Assembly (NCBI GenBank): GCA_014773175.1
Contig: VXCM01000804.1
Coordinates: 68,616 to 132,615 of the forward strand
DNA: 64,000 bases
Origin: Lucifuga dentata
Taxonomy: Eukaryota; Chordata; Actinopteri; Ophidiiformes; Bythitidae
Direction of reading: 5' to 3'
Positions 18,339-29,620 of this stretch are shown piece by piece (the first letter of the stretch is position 1; each line of letters starts with the position of its first letter). The position numbers and the translations under genes were made by a program. A model generated the notes under the pieces. It ran no database searches. It was not told where the DNA came from and was given only the letters and a program-made list of their open reading frames with translations.

Positions 18339-18468
18339 CTCCACGGGCACTTATGGCAGGCTGTAGCGCACACCATAAAGTCTGGCCCGGGTCCGAACAG
18401 GCNCACTCCACGGGCACTTATGGCAGGCTGTAGCGCACACCATAAAGTCTGGCCCGGGTCCGAACAGG
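18339..18468. repeat. False duplication around N 18403
   Basis: The segment beginning CACTCCACGGGCACTTATGG and ending CCGAACAGGC is present on both sides of the N without difference, about 64 bases per copy. Confidence 0.85.
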
Positions 18469-18705
18469 CACATTTTCAATGGGCACTGCAAACAAAGCTA
18501 CCTCACGAGGACGTGCAGAACAAACTTATGGCAGGCTGCGGCGCACACCATGAAGTCTGGCCTGTTCCAAACATGCACATTTTGAGCGAGCACTGCACTA
18601 GTCATATCTAAACATTACTTTATATTTACAGGAAATTAGGTCCTCTTAGCTGGGGATTTCACGCAAATGCCTTATTAAATGCCTTATAGTAAAGTTCGTC
18701 CCTGC

Positions 18706-18713
18706 TCAGTGAA

Positions 18714-18755
<42 letters not shown>

Positions 18756-18765
18756 NCTCAGTGAA

Positions 18766-18796
<31 letters not shown>

Positions 18797-18797
18797 A
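18706..18797. repeat. TG microsatellite duplicated around N 18756
   Basis: CTCAGTGAATGTATGTGTG begins both halves, and the N separates them. This is probably one TG array represented twice. Confidence 0.75.
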
Positions 18798-18799
18798 GT

Positions 18800-21700
18800 G
18801 TAGTGTAGTGCTGTCCCTGCTTTCCCATGTTCAGGTCTTTGAGGTAACGTAGTCACCTTATGGCTGGGGGGACATATTGACATGTGGACAGAAATAGCTG
18901 CCACCTCATTTAATCAGTAGTTTTTATCAAATTTTAGAAGACAGAAAGACATTAAACATAGCCTGAAATAAAAAAATACACTTTCTGAGAATTTGATAGT
19001 AAAGTGTGCTTACCCCTATTGCCTTTGTATTTTGTGCTTCTGTAAGCAGCTTTCTATTAATATGTTGTATGATTTCCTTTTCCCATTACCTTTGATTTTC
19101 ACCAGAAGTCCCAAGATGGCACAAAACTCTCCACTGAAGCTTCTTTTTTGTAAGAGAAGCAGCTGCTTTACAATAAAGACTCTGTCAACTTTATTTCTGT
19201 GGTGTTATATATGCTTTGTTGTTGTGTGTCCGACATTTTGGACTGCACAAAAACAGCAGATAAATACCTGACATGAATAAAAAACACCTGAAAAACTGTT
19301 GCTATCTCAATTTAGTTAATCTTAAAATTCTCTCACTTGAGAATTTGAAATGCTCTCAAAACTTGAAAAAACTACTACTTCATAGTTATAATACATTATA
19401 TAAACACATTGTAGATATATAATAAACAATCACCAACTGACCAAAGACAACATCCATTGACAGCAGCCTGTGAAATATTCTCGTGTATTTATTTCATCAA
19501 AAAGTTAATGTCAGCATTAAAGGTCAGTGTAATCTGTATTCGTTATTCAGTGTTTTTTTTGTTTTGTTTTGTTTTGTTTTTTAATAATTCAGATTCATTT
19601 GTACAACAATCCTGGATTGTTTCCTTCCTTGAATAGATTTAATGGGGGCTTTTCTTAATACTCATAGGAAAATCATAAAAGACAGGGTTTGTCTCTTTAA
19701 AGTAAAACACAGCAGAGTAGTTTTAGCCCACAATATCAAGATACGTTGCAATATTAATGCTCAGATTTTTCTAAAATCATCAATCATAGTCACTGTTGGT
19801 TCATGATGAAATGCTTTGTCAAGTAATAACTGATGAGTATTTTTCTGCACAATCTGACATTTGTTTGCTTTTACAAATAATGTACTCTGTAACAAGATGC
19901 TAGTAATTAATTATCACAAATAATCATGGTAATATGTAGGAAATGGAAGCACATTGTTTCAGCATTAGCCATGCTGATGAGAGTCAGAAATGTGTGCACA
20001 TTGCATGGTTTGTAATATAATTACATATTTCTCTATGTGTCTTTTGGAGACACAACAGAGAGACTTGGTTTACATAATCTACTCTGTCCATAATGTCAGT
20101 CAACCTTCAGGCAAACTAATGAGACAGAGGCACTGGTGTGCTGGTGAATCTGCTAACACGGCAGCGACACAGCAGACGAGTGGAGGTGACGATTCTGAAT
20201 CACTTTTCTGCAGAGGAAGGAGAAGCCCTCAGGTTCCTTTCATACAAGCTGAAAAATACAAAAACGCATGGGAAGAGAATACTGGACAGAATCTTCCATC
20301 TGTGCTTAAACTGATCAGGTCTCAAAGACACATGATCATAATTGAAGTGTTATGCAAGATGCCTGGGTTTCTTATTGTTCTGTCAACAGCAGTAGAACTG
20401 GTGATTCAAACACATTAGTGACCTGTTGATGTAACACGCTGTTGCTCCTTGTTGCCAGGAACTCTAGGGAAGTAGTAACCAAACACACAATACTTGTTGG
20501 TGTGAATATTTTAGAAGTCTCCACTGAGACTCCAGACATATAACCCAAACCAGTAAAACTCCTAACCTTCAAACAGAAGCCTCCACTATATTTGCCATCC
20601 ACATTTACAGCATGGAGCTTAACCTCAGCAGGATAAAGTGCTGAATGAATGTTTTATGAGTGTGGCGTCTCTCTGTGCCTCTCTCTTCCTCCTGATGACG
20701 TAAAAAGGGACTTTGCTTTTCCATCAATGCATTATCCATACTGACTGCTTTTCTCTGTCTGCCCAATTTTCTCCTGATTATAGGAAACAGATAAGGCTGC
20801 CTCCATCACAGCAACACATACTCTCTGAAAGGGGGGGGGGNGGAGAGAGAGAGAGAGAGAGAGAGAGTATGACAGGATGAGGGCTTACATTAATGTCCAC
20901 ATACAGCTATAATGGCTAATCTTGAGAATCCATTTATTCCTTTGACCAAAACATAATGATCTAACTGCATCCTAAAATCTGGAAGGTCTTCTTTGCTCTG
21001 ACTTTAACCTTTTTATTACATTTACAGGCTTTGAAGGAAATTTTAAAGTGCAGTTTCAAAGGTTATAATGATGAGTGTTATCACCTGCACTTTCAGCAAT
21101 TAATATGTCTCAGTGTCTAATCTATTTAAGAAACTATGAAGGACAAGTTGTTCTGAAATGCAAATATATTGGATCTGTATAGGCAGATAAGTCTGTAAAG
21201 TTCATATAATCAGGATACTTTGAATGTGTATTGTTGAATTTATACAATTGTCATTTTTGCTAAAATTGTCTAATTTAATGTCACCTGTATAATGTCTTCG
21301 GACTAATAGCTATGCTCAGTGTGCTTGACCCAATTTTTGTTGTGGTCGAGTTAGCCCATGATACTGATTCACACTCAGAGTTTATGCAATCAAGTGTTAA
21401 GTAATTGCACATATTGCTGATGGATGCACGTCATCATGCTTGGGTGTGATTTTCACACCGAACTGGAGCTGCTGTATAGCTCCTTTGCAAGCTCCAAGCA
21501 AAGCATTAAAGAGCACAAGATCCAGCTGATTATTTCACAGTGCTAACAAAATAAAAATGATAGTGATTGTTGAAGATTAACTACAGTCAGGTTTAATGTG
21601 ATACTTTAAAGCTCTAAGAATGCTTTTTACATGTTTGAGTCAAACATATATGCAGGTAGTATTTATTGGGTTCAAACATGCAAAACCACCAGCATGGTTC

Positions 21701-22057
21701 TGCAAGTTTAGAGCTCATTAATGTAGTGAAATGTATGGTCAGAGCTTAAATTTGTGCCTCTCATCTCAAAGTACGCTAGAGAGTCAGATAACAGATAAAA
21801 GATTCACAAATGCACTCAGTCTGTTCTGAATGAAGGATAGCGGCTCTAATCACAAGTTTAAATTTAGTAACAGACTCATTTATTTTGTTTGAAAGAATGG
21901 GTTTCTGTCTTTTATACTGCCATGGCTGTAGCAGGACCAATCTCTGTGCAAGGATTGGTCCTGCTAATGTGATATACAAAGTGAAATGTTTGCATGTAAC
22001 CGCTGATGCAGCATGTCGTTTCATATGGTATGTGTGTGCATGTGCATGGTGGTTTGC

Positions 22058-22122
<65 letters not shown>

Positions 22123-22930
22123 GGCTGTTCACAGTTCAAACAAGTGAAGCAATTGCCTGTATAGTATTGCAGTCTTAATTCCAGTCTTCATTTCAAGTGA
22201 TGAGATTGAATTTATCGTGTAACATACATTTTACATAATCCACCCAAATCGTCCTGTTTTTGGTGGCATACAGTCAGTTATATAAAATAATGACAAAGGT
22301 AGAAGGTTGTGATTTTTCTGTCACTGCTCGTTTAGTGGTCCACAAATAATGCTGCAAGATATGTTGGTTATGTGTTTCAGTTATATATCAATTTGATGAC
22401 TTTTACATCAAGAAGCCCAGGGATTTTAAAGGAACATAGGAATATTCAAGGTTATTGAATTTAGGGTTCATGACATGACCGACTGCACACATCCTGTAAT
22501 AGGATCACAGATGGAGACATGATGAAGGATGGATTTTGGACGAGATGATGAGTTTGTTGGAAGAAGCAAATGGCAATGACCCAAGATATAGACCGTCCCT
22601 TGAGTCTTTCATGATTCATTAAGAGAATGTAAACATTATATTAATAGTTTATTTTCCCTGAGCATTCCTGTTTGCAAAAATGTCCTTTCTGGCCTGCAGC
22701 AAATCAAGAGATGATTCCAAAACTAGATGTCCTACAGCCATTCCAACAAAAACATTGCTGACTAATAACTAATAAAAACTGAAAAACTGTGGTGATCTAC
22801 TGCATGTATAATAACACACAGCACAAATATAATAGTTGTATTTTTCATAAATGGACAAAAGACCAAATTTGTCTTTAGCATGATTGGAGAACTCTCACCA
22901 CATCTTTTATGTTGCATCACTTTGTCTAGA
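18800..22930. other. Gene-free spacer, middle part
   Basis: No supported gene. It contains a G-run/GA microsatellite at 20831-20868 with N at 20841, and a perfect TG array at 22059-22120. The longest open frame (19990-20418, +) has no recognisable domain, no splice context and ordinary AT-rich surroundings, so I do not call it. Confidence 0.45.
22059..22120. repeat. TG microsatellite, about 31 units
   Basis: Uninterrupted TG dinucleotides. The ORFs crossing it read as Cys-Val or Thr-His strings and are artefacts of the repeat. Confidence 0.95.
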
Positions 22931-22931
22931 C

Positions 22932-23000
22932 CAGTGGTTCTCAAACTGTGGAATGAGTACCACTGCCCCCTAGTGGTATGCCAAATGAAACCAATGTAAA
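22932..23000. mobile_element. hAT-like element end (fragment)
   Basis: Begins CAGTGGTTCTCAAACTGTGG, the typical terminal sequence of hAT (Charlie-type) elements, followed by an imperfect inverted repeat GTACCACT...AGTGGTATGC. No matching opposite end is visible nearby, so it is a truncated copy or one with a decayed right end; the right limit is approximate. A related piece lies at 60778-60913. Confidence 0.5.
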
Positions 23001-26000
23001 TTCTGTTATTGTGGCAAATTCTTCACAAATAAAATTAGTATCACTGAGAAATTATGTATTTATGTATTCATTCATTCATTCACTTAAATATTCCAGCTCA
23101 TTCCAGTGCAGCAGACATGCACACTAGATGTTTAGGTTTGCCCAGAGGAGGACTAGACTATATTGAAAAGACAATACAGAAAAAATGAAAATAAATTCAA
23201 AAGTGTCTATTTGATATAATTTTTTATTTCAAAACATATAATTTGGGAAACAATGACATACTCATATATAGACAGTATGGCTTTCAGATACAATTGTGTA
23301 ACAGTGAGTACATACAGTACATTTATGAAAGTAATATTCACAATCCATGAGCCTTTTAGGTACATAACAGTAGCACCTTCTTTTACACCATATTACTTCC
23401 TGTCACTGGTAATGGAGCTTGAAGTGCCAACATTGTCTGGAGGGAAAACTGTGGCAATTAAGGAGGTTGAAACCACATTTTCCACTGGACTTAAAGGCTT
23501 TTGGGAGACCTCTACGTTAGCTACAGAGTTGTACACACAACATCCGAGCCACTCTGAAAGGGGATGTCTCCTCTAATACCTCAGCACACAGCACTCGAGG
23601 TAACAGGAGCAAACACTTTGGAGAATTAGCGAGTTCATCTGGCCTTGAATTATCTGCGGCTGTAGCATCTGTTTACTTCCTACTACATTTCAAAATATGA
23701 AAGAAACATGATACAGAAGCATTTCTACTCACAGTATTATGAAATGTTTGGGACTGTGAGTTGTCCATCCTAGTTATAAACAGGACTTGTTCTGGAAAAA
23801 AAACGTGTTTTTTTTTTNTTTTTTTTTTTTTTTGTTTTGTTTTTTTTTTTTAATAGAGGGCATTATATCAGTCAAATAAGAAACCAGGCCAAATAATTAC
23901 ACAATTAACCATTCAACACAGAATAAATGAAAGACATATCACTCTAGCACAAGACCTTTAGCACTACATTTAGAATATCGGTGTCTTGAAGCCTGACCAC
24001 CTGACCATACTGACCATCATTTACTGGGAAGAAATGAGAGTTTATGTCCATTCTGAGTTACTGAATATTGAATCTACATTTTGTGGTCTATTTTCCAAGA
24101 AAGGTTAAAAGGTTCTTAAGTACTGCAACCTTATCAAAATGTGAAAGGCTATGACTTCTGTGCTCTCACAGTATGACATTCCAAATGAGAGCCTGTTTTT
24201 TTTTTATAAAAGGTCAAAGGTCTCTCTCTCTCATCTTCTCTGGCAAAGAGGAGGAAATAACTTCAGAAAAGTGCTTCACTACATTTTTATTTATTTGCCA
24301 CGGGGCTGCAGGATCTTCACACGTTTGCTCATCTTCTTTGAAAAACCTCTGCGTTTGTGTTCCTTCCTGCATGTCTTTGACCATACGTTCAGCTCCACAA
24401 CAACAATCCATCATGGCAGAGTGCAAAGAGCAGGTGGTGACGTGGATACGTTCACATCCAGCTCCTNACAACAATCCATCATGGCAGAGTGCAAAGAGCA
24501 GGTGGTGACGTGGATACGTTCACATCCAGCTCCTTCCAAAACTTCAAGAGGAAAGAAACAGAAACTGAATCCTCTTTTGTGCCCTTAGATCAAAATCATG
24601 ATTATTCCCTGACAGCTCAGTGTTTCTGTTAGCAACTCTCAGAAAATATCATTCTGTCTTCCCCCATTTCTCTCTTAAAATATATTTCATTGTTTAAGAG
24701 CTGTACAGTTGTTTGCCAAAGAGTTTTCAGACAAAAATTGGTGAAAGAAAGAAAGCACAGGGCTGAAATTTCTTAAAATATTTGGACAATATCTATGCTT
24801 TCTTCATAAGTTTACAATAGGGTAAATTTGACACTGTTAATTCAGGTGCCATGAGGCAGCACTGAAGTGAAAAATCACCAGTGTTTTGCATAACAATGTC
24901 AAATTTATCCAACAGCAAATTAATGAAAAATTTCTTAAAATATTTGGATTATATCTGTGCTTTCTTTATAGCATCCTACTCTGACAGAAATAACCAAGTC
25001 CAAAAATGAGGTGTTGCTTCCTCTGGACTCTGCAGCATTAGCAGCACCATTTTTAATGAAGAGGTCAGGGAGACATATGGACCATGTGAGCAAAATAAAT
25101 TGCAATTAACTGCAGGGTGTAGAAAACAGAAAATAATCCACTTGAAAAGAATGATAGGGTTTGAGGAGATTTGAAACTGCTTTCTTGTGACAACCAGGCT
25201 AGTGTTTTGGTAGCCAAAACAATGGTAGCCACCATTTTACTGGCTTTTTTTGGAATTATTCTGTAGACAAAAGCTTTGGCTTGATATCAATATGTGCTGC
25301 TTCCCTCCACATTAACATGCACCTTGTAAATAGGAACCCATAAACAATAAACAACTAGAAACACAATGTCCTTATAGACATTAAACCTGTGACATTTTAG
25401 CACTATGATGTTACATTGCATTACGAGTGGTTACTAGATTCAGGCTCTGAGGTAAACAGCAGCAACATGTCCCAGCGGCGCTGAGATAGTCACTGTAGCA
25501 ACCATGTCAGCTCCAGATAATCGTCGATTCATTAGATACAGTAACTGTTGCAGGTAAACAGGATGGATGAATTAATATCTGAGTTACCCTGCTCACTGCC
25601 AGTGTAATTTCCAAACAGATGGTTCCATGGTTTCTGATGTGGAAGGCAAGATAGTAGAAAGTACACAACAAAATCTACACAACACCTTGAGATGAACTAA
25701 TTGCAAACATTGCTTAGCCACTTACTGACGTTTAATTTGTTAAGCATGAGATAGAGAGGGCGAGAGTAAGTTATTGGATGTTGTAACCCAGTGAGGCCAC
25801 GTTTACACCTTGTATTAAAATATAATCTTTGTTGGGACTTGCTTTTACATGTTTAAATTAAAAATCTTTCTCATTCTTTGGAAATGAATGAGAAAGATTT
25901 CTGCCTGCATTGTGATCAGATTTTGGTAGGCAGGTTGTTAGGCGATGAGTGTGTTTTCTCCTTGTTTAATGGACATGCTTTCACCATGTTAAAAAAAAAA

Positions 26001-27034
26001 AAAAAAAAANTTAAAAAAAAAAAAAAAAAGAATGTCAATCTGCAATTCTGGATGCACAGTAACTTCATTAACAAGAGTGAGTGGAGCTGGGAAAATGAGA
26101 TGGGAGTGACGTTTTCAACTTGTGGATAGATTTTCTCACAAATGTGTCCCAGCAGCAACATTTACACGCTGCAGTTGTGACCGAACCAATCACAGCAGAA
26201 GTCAGGTAACATCAGACAAAGAACAAAGGGAACTGACCAGCAAATGACTGAAGGCTGATGAGGAAACTGGGATCAGCTGTGTGTCAGATGATTGAGCAGA
26301 GCATGATTGATTGTTTACTCAGGGGTGACAACTGGTGGACAGATGGAGAATTGCAGACTCATGACGAACAATGAATAATATTCAAATAAATTTTTAAAAT
26401 CAGAACAGCCATAAAATTGTCACATCTATGCTGACATGCAAATTACTAATGTAAAATATGAGACATGCTGTAAACACCAAACTGAATTCAATTTTGTTTT
26501 TGCTTTGTCATATTTACACAGAAAATAAAAATTTAATCACCAGTTTGTGTGATATGGATGAAACTAAATCCACACACAGGCTTGAAAGTAGTAGTCCTTA
26601 CATTTGTAATACTGTACTGTACTGCACTGTGCTGTAATACTGTAATACTTGTATAATCCACCACACAAGTGTCTTCTCCAGTATATAACGAGCTAATTGG
26701 CACTAGCTGCTGTGGGTTCAAGACTCCACAGGGAAACAGAGAACAACAAAGTCAACTCAACAGGAGTGGGAAGACATCTTTGGGTGCTCGCTTATCAAAG
26801 TAAATCATGTAGTAGTATCCTTGGGCAAGAGTTTGTTATTCGTGATGCTGAACCACAGTATTCAATGCTGCAGGAGATCCACATGCAGGTTTTCCTGGCA
26901 TACTAAAACAGCTTTCAGTGAACTTTTGCAGTGAGTTTCTACAGCAACACTCAAAAAAAAAAAAAAAAAAAAAAGTTTCAGTCAAAAAACAAGAGGTCTT
27001 TGGTGTTTTTGTGTTGTCTACTGGAATAGAATAT
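23001..27034. other. Gene-free spacer with homopolymers and a duplicated block
   Basis: No supported gene. It holds a T-run with N at 23818, a false duplication at N 24467, A-runs with N at 26010, an A-run near 26950-26973, and an ACTGT-rich stretch near 26610-26650. A pair of direct repeats (AAATTTCTTAAAATATTTGG) sits at about 24768 and 24929. Confidence 0.45.
24400..24533. repeat. False duplication around N 24467
   Basis: A 67-base block starting ACAACAATCCATCATGGCAG and ending ATCCAGCTCCT occurs on each side of the N with no mismatch. Open frames reading across it contain a repeated peptide for this reason. Confidence 0.85.
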
Positions 27035-27230
27035 ATGAGAGTCCAGAGGGCTATTTCACAAAACCTGGATAGCGGATTAAGCTGGGATTTCCCAGTTATC
27101 CTGGCTGAGTTTAGCCGTGACATCAGTTACCATGGAGATTTATTCTGTGCAGCTAACCTGCTCCAGACCAGGCTAAGGCACCAGGCTTTATTAATCCTGG
27201 TGCCTTATCTGTTCAGTCAGCAGTCACTCT
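27035..27230. repeat. Candidate interspersed repeat with hairpins
   Basis: Starts GGGCTATTTCACAAAACCTG and is GC-richer than its surroundings. It contains a perfect 11-base inverted repeat (AAGGCACCAGG at 27175-27185, CCTGGTGCCTT at 27196-27206) and a small CTGGGA/TCCCAG hairpin. The composition and the TTTCACAAA start resemble transposon-derived repeats of fish, but I cannot name the family and see no second end. Confidence 0.35.
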
Positions 27231-27243
27231 GACTGGAAACCAA

Positions 27244-27275
<32 letters not shown>

Positions 27276-27306
27276 AATAGTTATTCCANCTCTGACTGGA
27301 AACCAA

Positions 27307-27338
<32 letters not shown>

Positions 27339-27349
27339 AATAGTTATTC
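27229..27349. repeat. TG microsatellite falsely duplicated around N 27289
   Basis: CTCTGACTGGAAACCAATGTG leads into a TG array and then TTTTAATAGTTATTCCA on both sides of the N. Confidence 0.8.
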
Positions 27350-27529
27350 CATGTTGTATGTATGTATTTTGCTTTATATTATTTTTATTAGACTGCATTA
27401 AAATACCACAGGTACATATTGCCATTCAGTTAAGTACTGTACTGTTATTATTTTACCATTGTGACCATTATTATTTTTATAATTATTCATGTCAAGTCAA
27501 TCAGTAATCCATTTATTCTCAATAAACAG

Positions 27530-27530
<1 letters not shown>

Positions 27531-27593
<63 letters not shown>
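27531..27593. repeat. TG microsatellite, about 31 units
   Basis: Perfect TG array with no interruption, in the gene-free spacer. Confidence 0.95.
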
Positions 27594-27594
<1 letters not shown>

Positions 27595-28044
27595 AACAGT
27601 CAGGCAAGCAGTAAAACTGACAGGTGGGTGGGAGTGGTGACAGAACCTGAAGAAAATTTCTTCTTACGTAACTAGTCAACCTAATGCAAAGAGTGAAACT
27701 TAAACCACCAGGGAAACATGTCACCCTGTCATCTTTATGAATAGACCCTGATGCACACACTGCTATTATTTTAAATGGCTCCTTTCTTGTGTTGTTTGTC
27801 TCTGCCATCACTGTGTGAGTGTGTGCGTGTGCTTTCGTGCACAACGCTTTGTTATCTTCTCTGTCAAACACACAACCCCCAAGGAAATGCTCCTCATTTT
27901 CTTGATGACAGGAAGTGATGCAGATGCCATAATAATGTTGGATCCTGCAAGAGAAAGAAAAAGCTCAAAAGAGAAAAGTCCCATGGATACAAGTAGAAGT
28001 GGCTTCATCGCAAATGTCATCTCACAACCCTGCAGTTTTGTATG

Positions 28045-28047
<3 letters not shown>

Positions 28048-28080
<33 letters not shown>

Positions 28081-28097
28081 NGAGAGAGAGAGAGAGA
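28048..28097. repeat. Compound TG/GA microsatellite with N at 28081
   Basis: TG units up to the N and GA units after it. The join may conceal missing sequence. Confidence 0.9.
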
Positions 28098-28099
28098 TT

Positions 28100-29030
28100 A
28101 GTCAGCAATACCCTTGTCAGCCCCACATTAATCTTCATTAACCCCCCATTGCCAATTGGGACCCCCTTGCATTGCGGGAAAAAATAACAGACATCTCAAA
28201 TGGTGATGAACAGAGGGACAGAAAATTTCAACATTTTCAATATCAAAGTCTGAATTCAGATATAACAAATACAGAATGTGAAAGTCACTATCAGAAAATG
28301 TTCAACTGGAAAGTAACTACTAGATTATCATAGGAAACTATTTAGGCCCAATAGGCTTAAGCCCAACAATATATGTGCCAGAATGTCAGACTGTCTGTCT
28401 TGCTGCAGTTTTTTGTGTCAGAGTCCCACTGCTTTCAGAAATCTATAAACACATCATATAGAAACACCATCTTCCTTATCATTATAGCGAGGCAGATCGA
28501 ATTGTCTTTGAATGAGTCCAACTTGTGGTACTTTATTTGAAATTTTTTTTTGCAGTAACAGTGGCAAGAAAAATCAATTGGTGTTACCTTTCAAGTGGAA
28601 AAATGTTGGACTTACTCAATATGACCTTTTTTTCAAACAGAAATCCAGTGGAGGGACAATAAAAGGGCATTTTGTTGACCATGCTTACAGATGTGATAAA
28701 TGATTTTTTTTTGGTTGCCAGGTGGGAGAAACTTATAAAGTTGTTATATCAAAAAATTTAGCAAACAGGTGCCTACTTATGAATTCAGCAGACATAGAGT
28801 ATCATTAACAACCCACTGTAGTCGTGTTTATGTCGACCTGAATTTAAGTCCAACATCTGCTCTTCTTTTGGATCTGTTTTGGTCTCCACTAGTTATCTGA
28901 GAAAAATATCTGGATTTTTATCTTTCTTAGATAATTGACTTTGTTCACTAATCTACTGTTTGGTGCCATGCATACTTTTGGTTTATCATTGCTGTTTTAA
29001 CGGAAAAATCTGCTTTCCAGCTCCAGGTTA
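28100..29030. other. Gene-free spacer before the LINE fragment
   Basis: AT-rich sequence without a supported gene, RNA or clear repeat. Confidence 0.4.
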
Positions 29031-29620
29031 CGGAGGCAGTATGTTAAAAGCAAAGTCCATATCCCTAGTCATATCCTCCAGCACTTCCTGGAGATAAGAT
29101 TCTCAGGACATATAGGATATATACTTCCTCCAGTATATTCTGGGTCTGCCCCCGTGGTCTCCTCGCAGTTGTACGTACCTGGAAAACCTCCCCAGAGAGG
29201 CATCCTGGTTAGATGTCCAAACCACTCCTTTGTTGGCTCCTTTCAATGTGCAGCAGCAGCTCTACTGCAAGCTCCCTCCCGAAGTCTAATCTCAGAATTC
29301 TCCTAGAAATGTGTCCTGACACCCTGCAGAGGAAATTCATTTTGGTCACTTGTATCCATCACTACCCAGAGTTCATGACCAAAGGTAAGAGTTAGAATAT
29401 TGACTGGCTGGTGAGCTCAGACCTTTGCCTTCAGGCACAGCTTTGTCTTCACCACAACAGCTTGATTCTATGAAGCGCCATATAGGACAAAAATCTATGT
29501 CAACGTTCACATCACTGCAGACTCAGCACCAATATGCCGATTTACCTCACACTCCATCCTAACCTCACTCATGGACTGATCAACCTGAGCAACTCTTTCA
29601 CCTTACATGAAGTCATTTAA
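29031..29620 (-). mobile_element. Degraded LINE fragment: C-terminal part of a reverse-transcriptase ORF, minus strand
   Basis: Read on the minus strand, broken by stops and frameshifts, the segment still yields pieces of the well-known tail of fish non-LTR retrotransposon ORF2: a block close to TYGHELWVV (seen here as TFGHELWVV), then an EEL/EPL helix region, then WFGHL.RMP and a GGFPG-like stretch. The nucleotide sequence (e.g. TGGGTCTGCCCCCGTGGTCT near 29150) matches the same dispersed family. It is 5'-truncated and inactive. The clade (Rex/RTE/jockey-like) cannot be settled by eye, and the limits are approximate. Confidence 0.65.

Larger units (their letters stand above)
18036..18610. mobile_element. 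Possible non-autonomous Helitron remnant with diverged internal direct repeats
   Basis: The left edge (CTATAAAGACAGAAATCTCT, then TGTCTGTCC) resembles 5' ends of non-autonomous Helitrons I recall from fish genomes. The right part contains two diverged direct copies of a GC-richer unit starting CTTATGGCAGGCTG and including GCGCACACCAT, about 112 bases apart (near 18415 and 18523). Two assembly duplications, at N 18153 and N 18403, lie inside and inflate the segment. I could not identify a CTRR 3' hairpin, so the Helitron label is tentative. Confidence 0.3.

Noticed and set aside
19990..20418. 142-codon open frame on the + strand in the spacer
   Set aside because: No recognisable domain, no splice sites around it, composition like the surrounding non-coding DNA, and no sign of conservation visible by eye.
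21776..22139. Overlapping open frames on both strands over the TG array
   Set aside because: His/Thr or Cys/Val strings produced by the microsatellite.
26836..27232. Overlapping frames on both strands around 27 kb
   Set aside because: They cross an A-run and a repeat-like segment with hairpins; no protein family signal.
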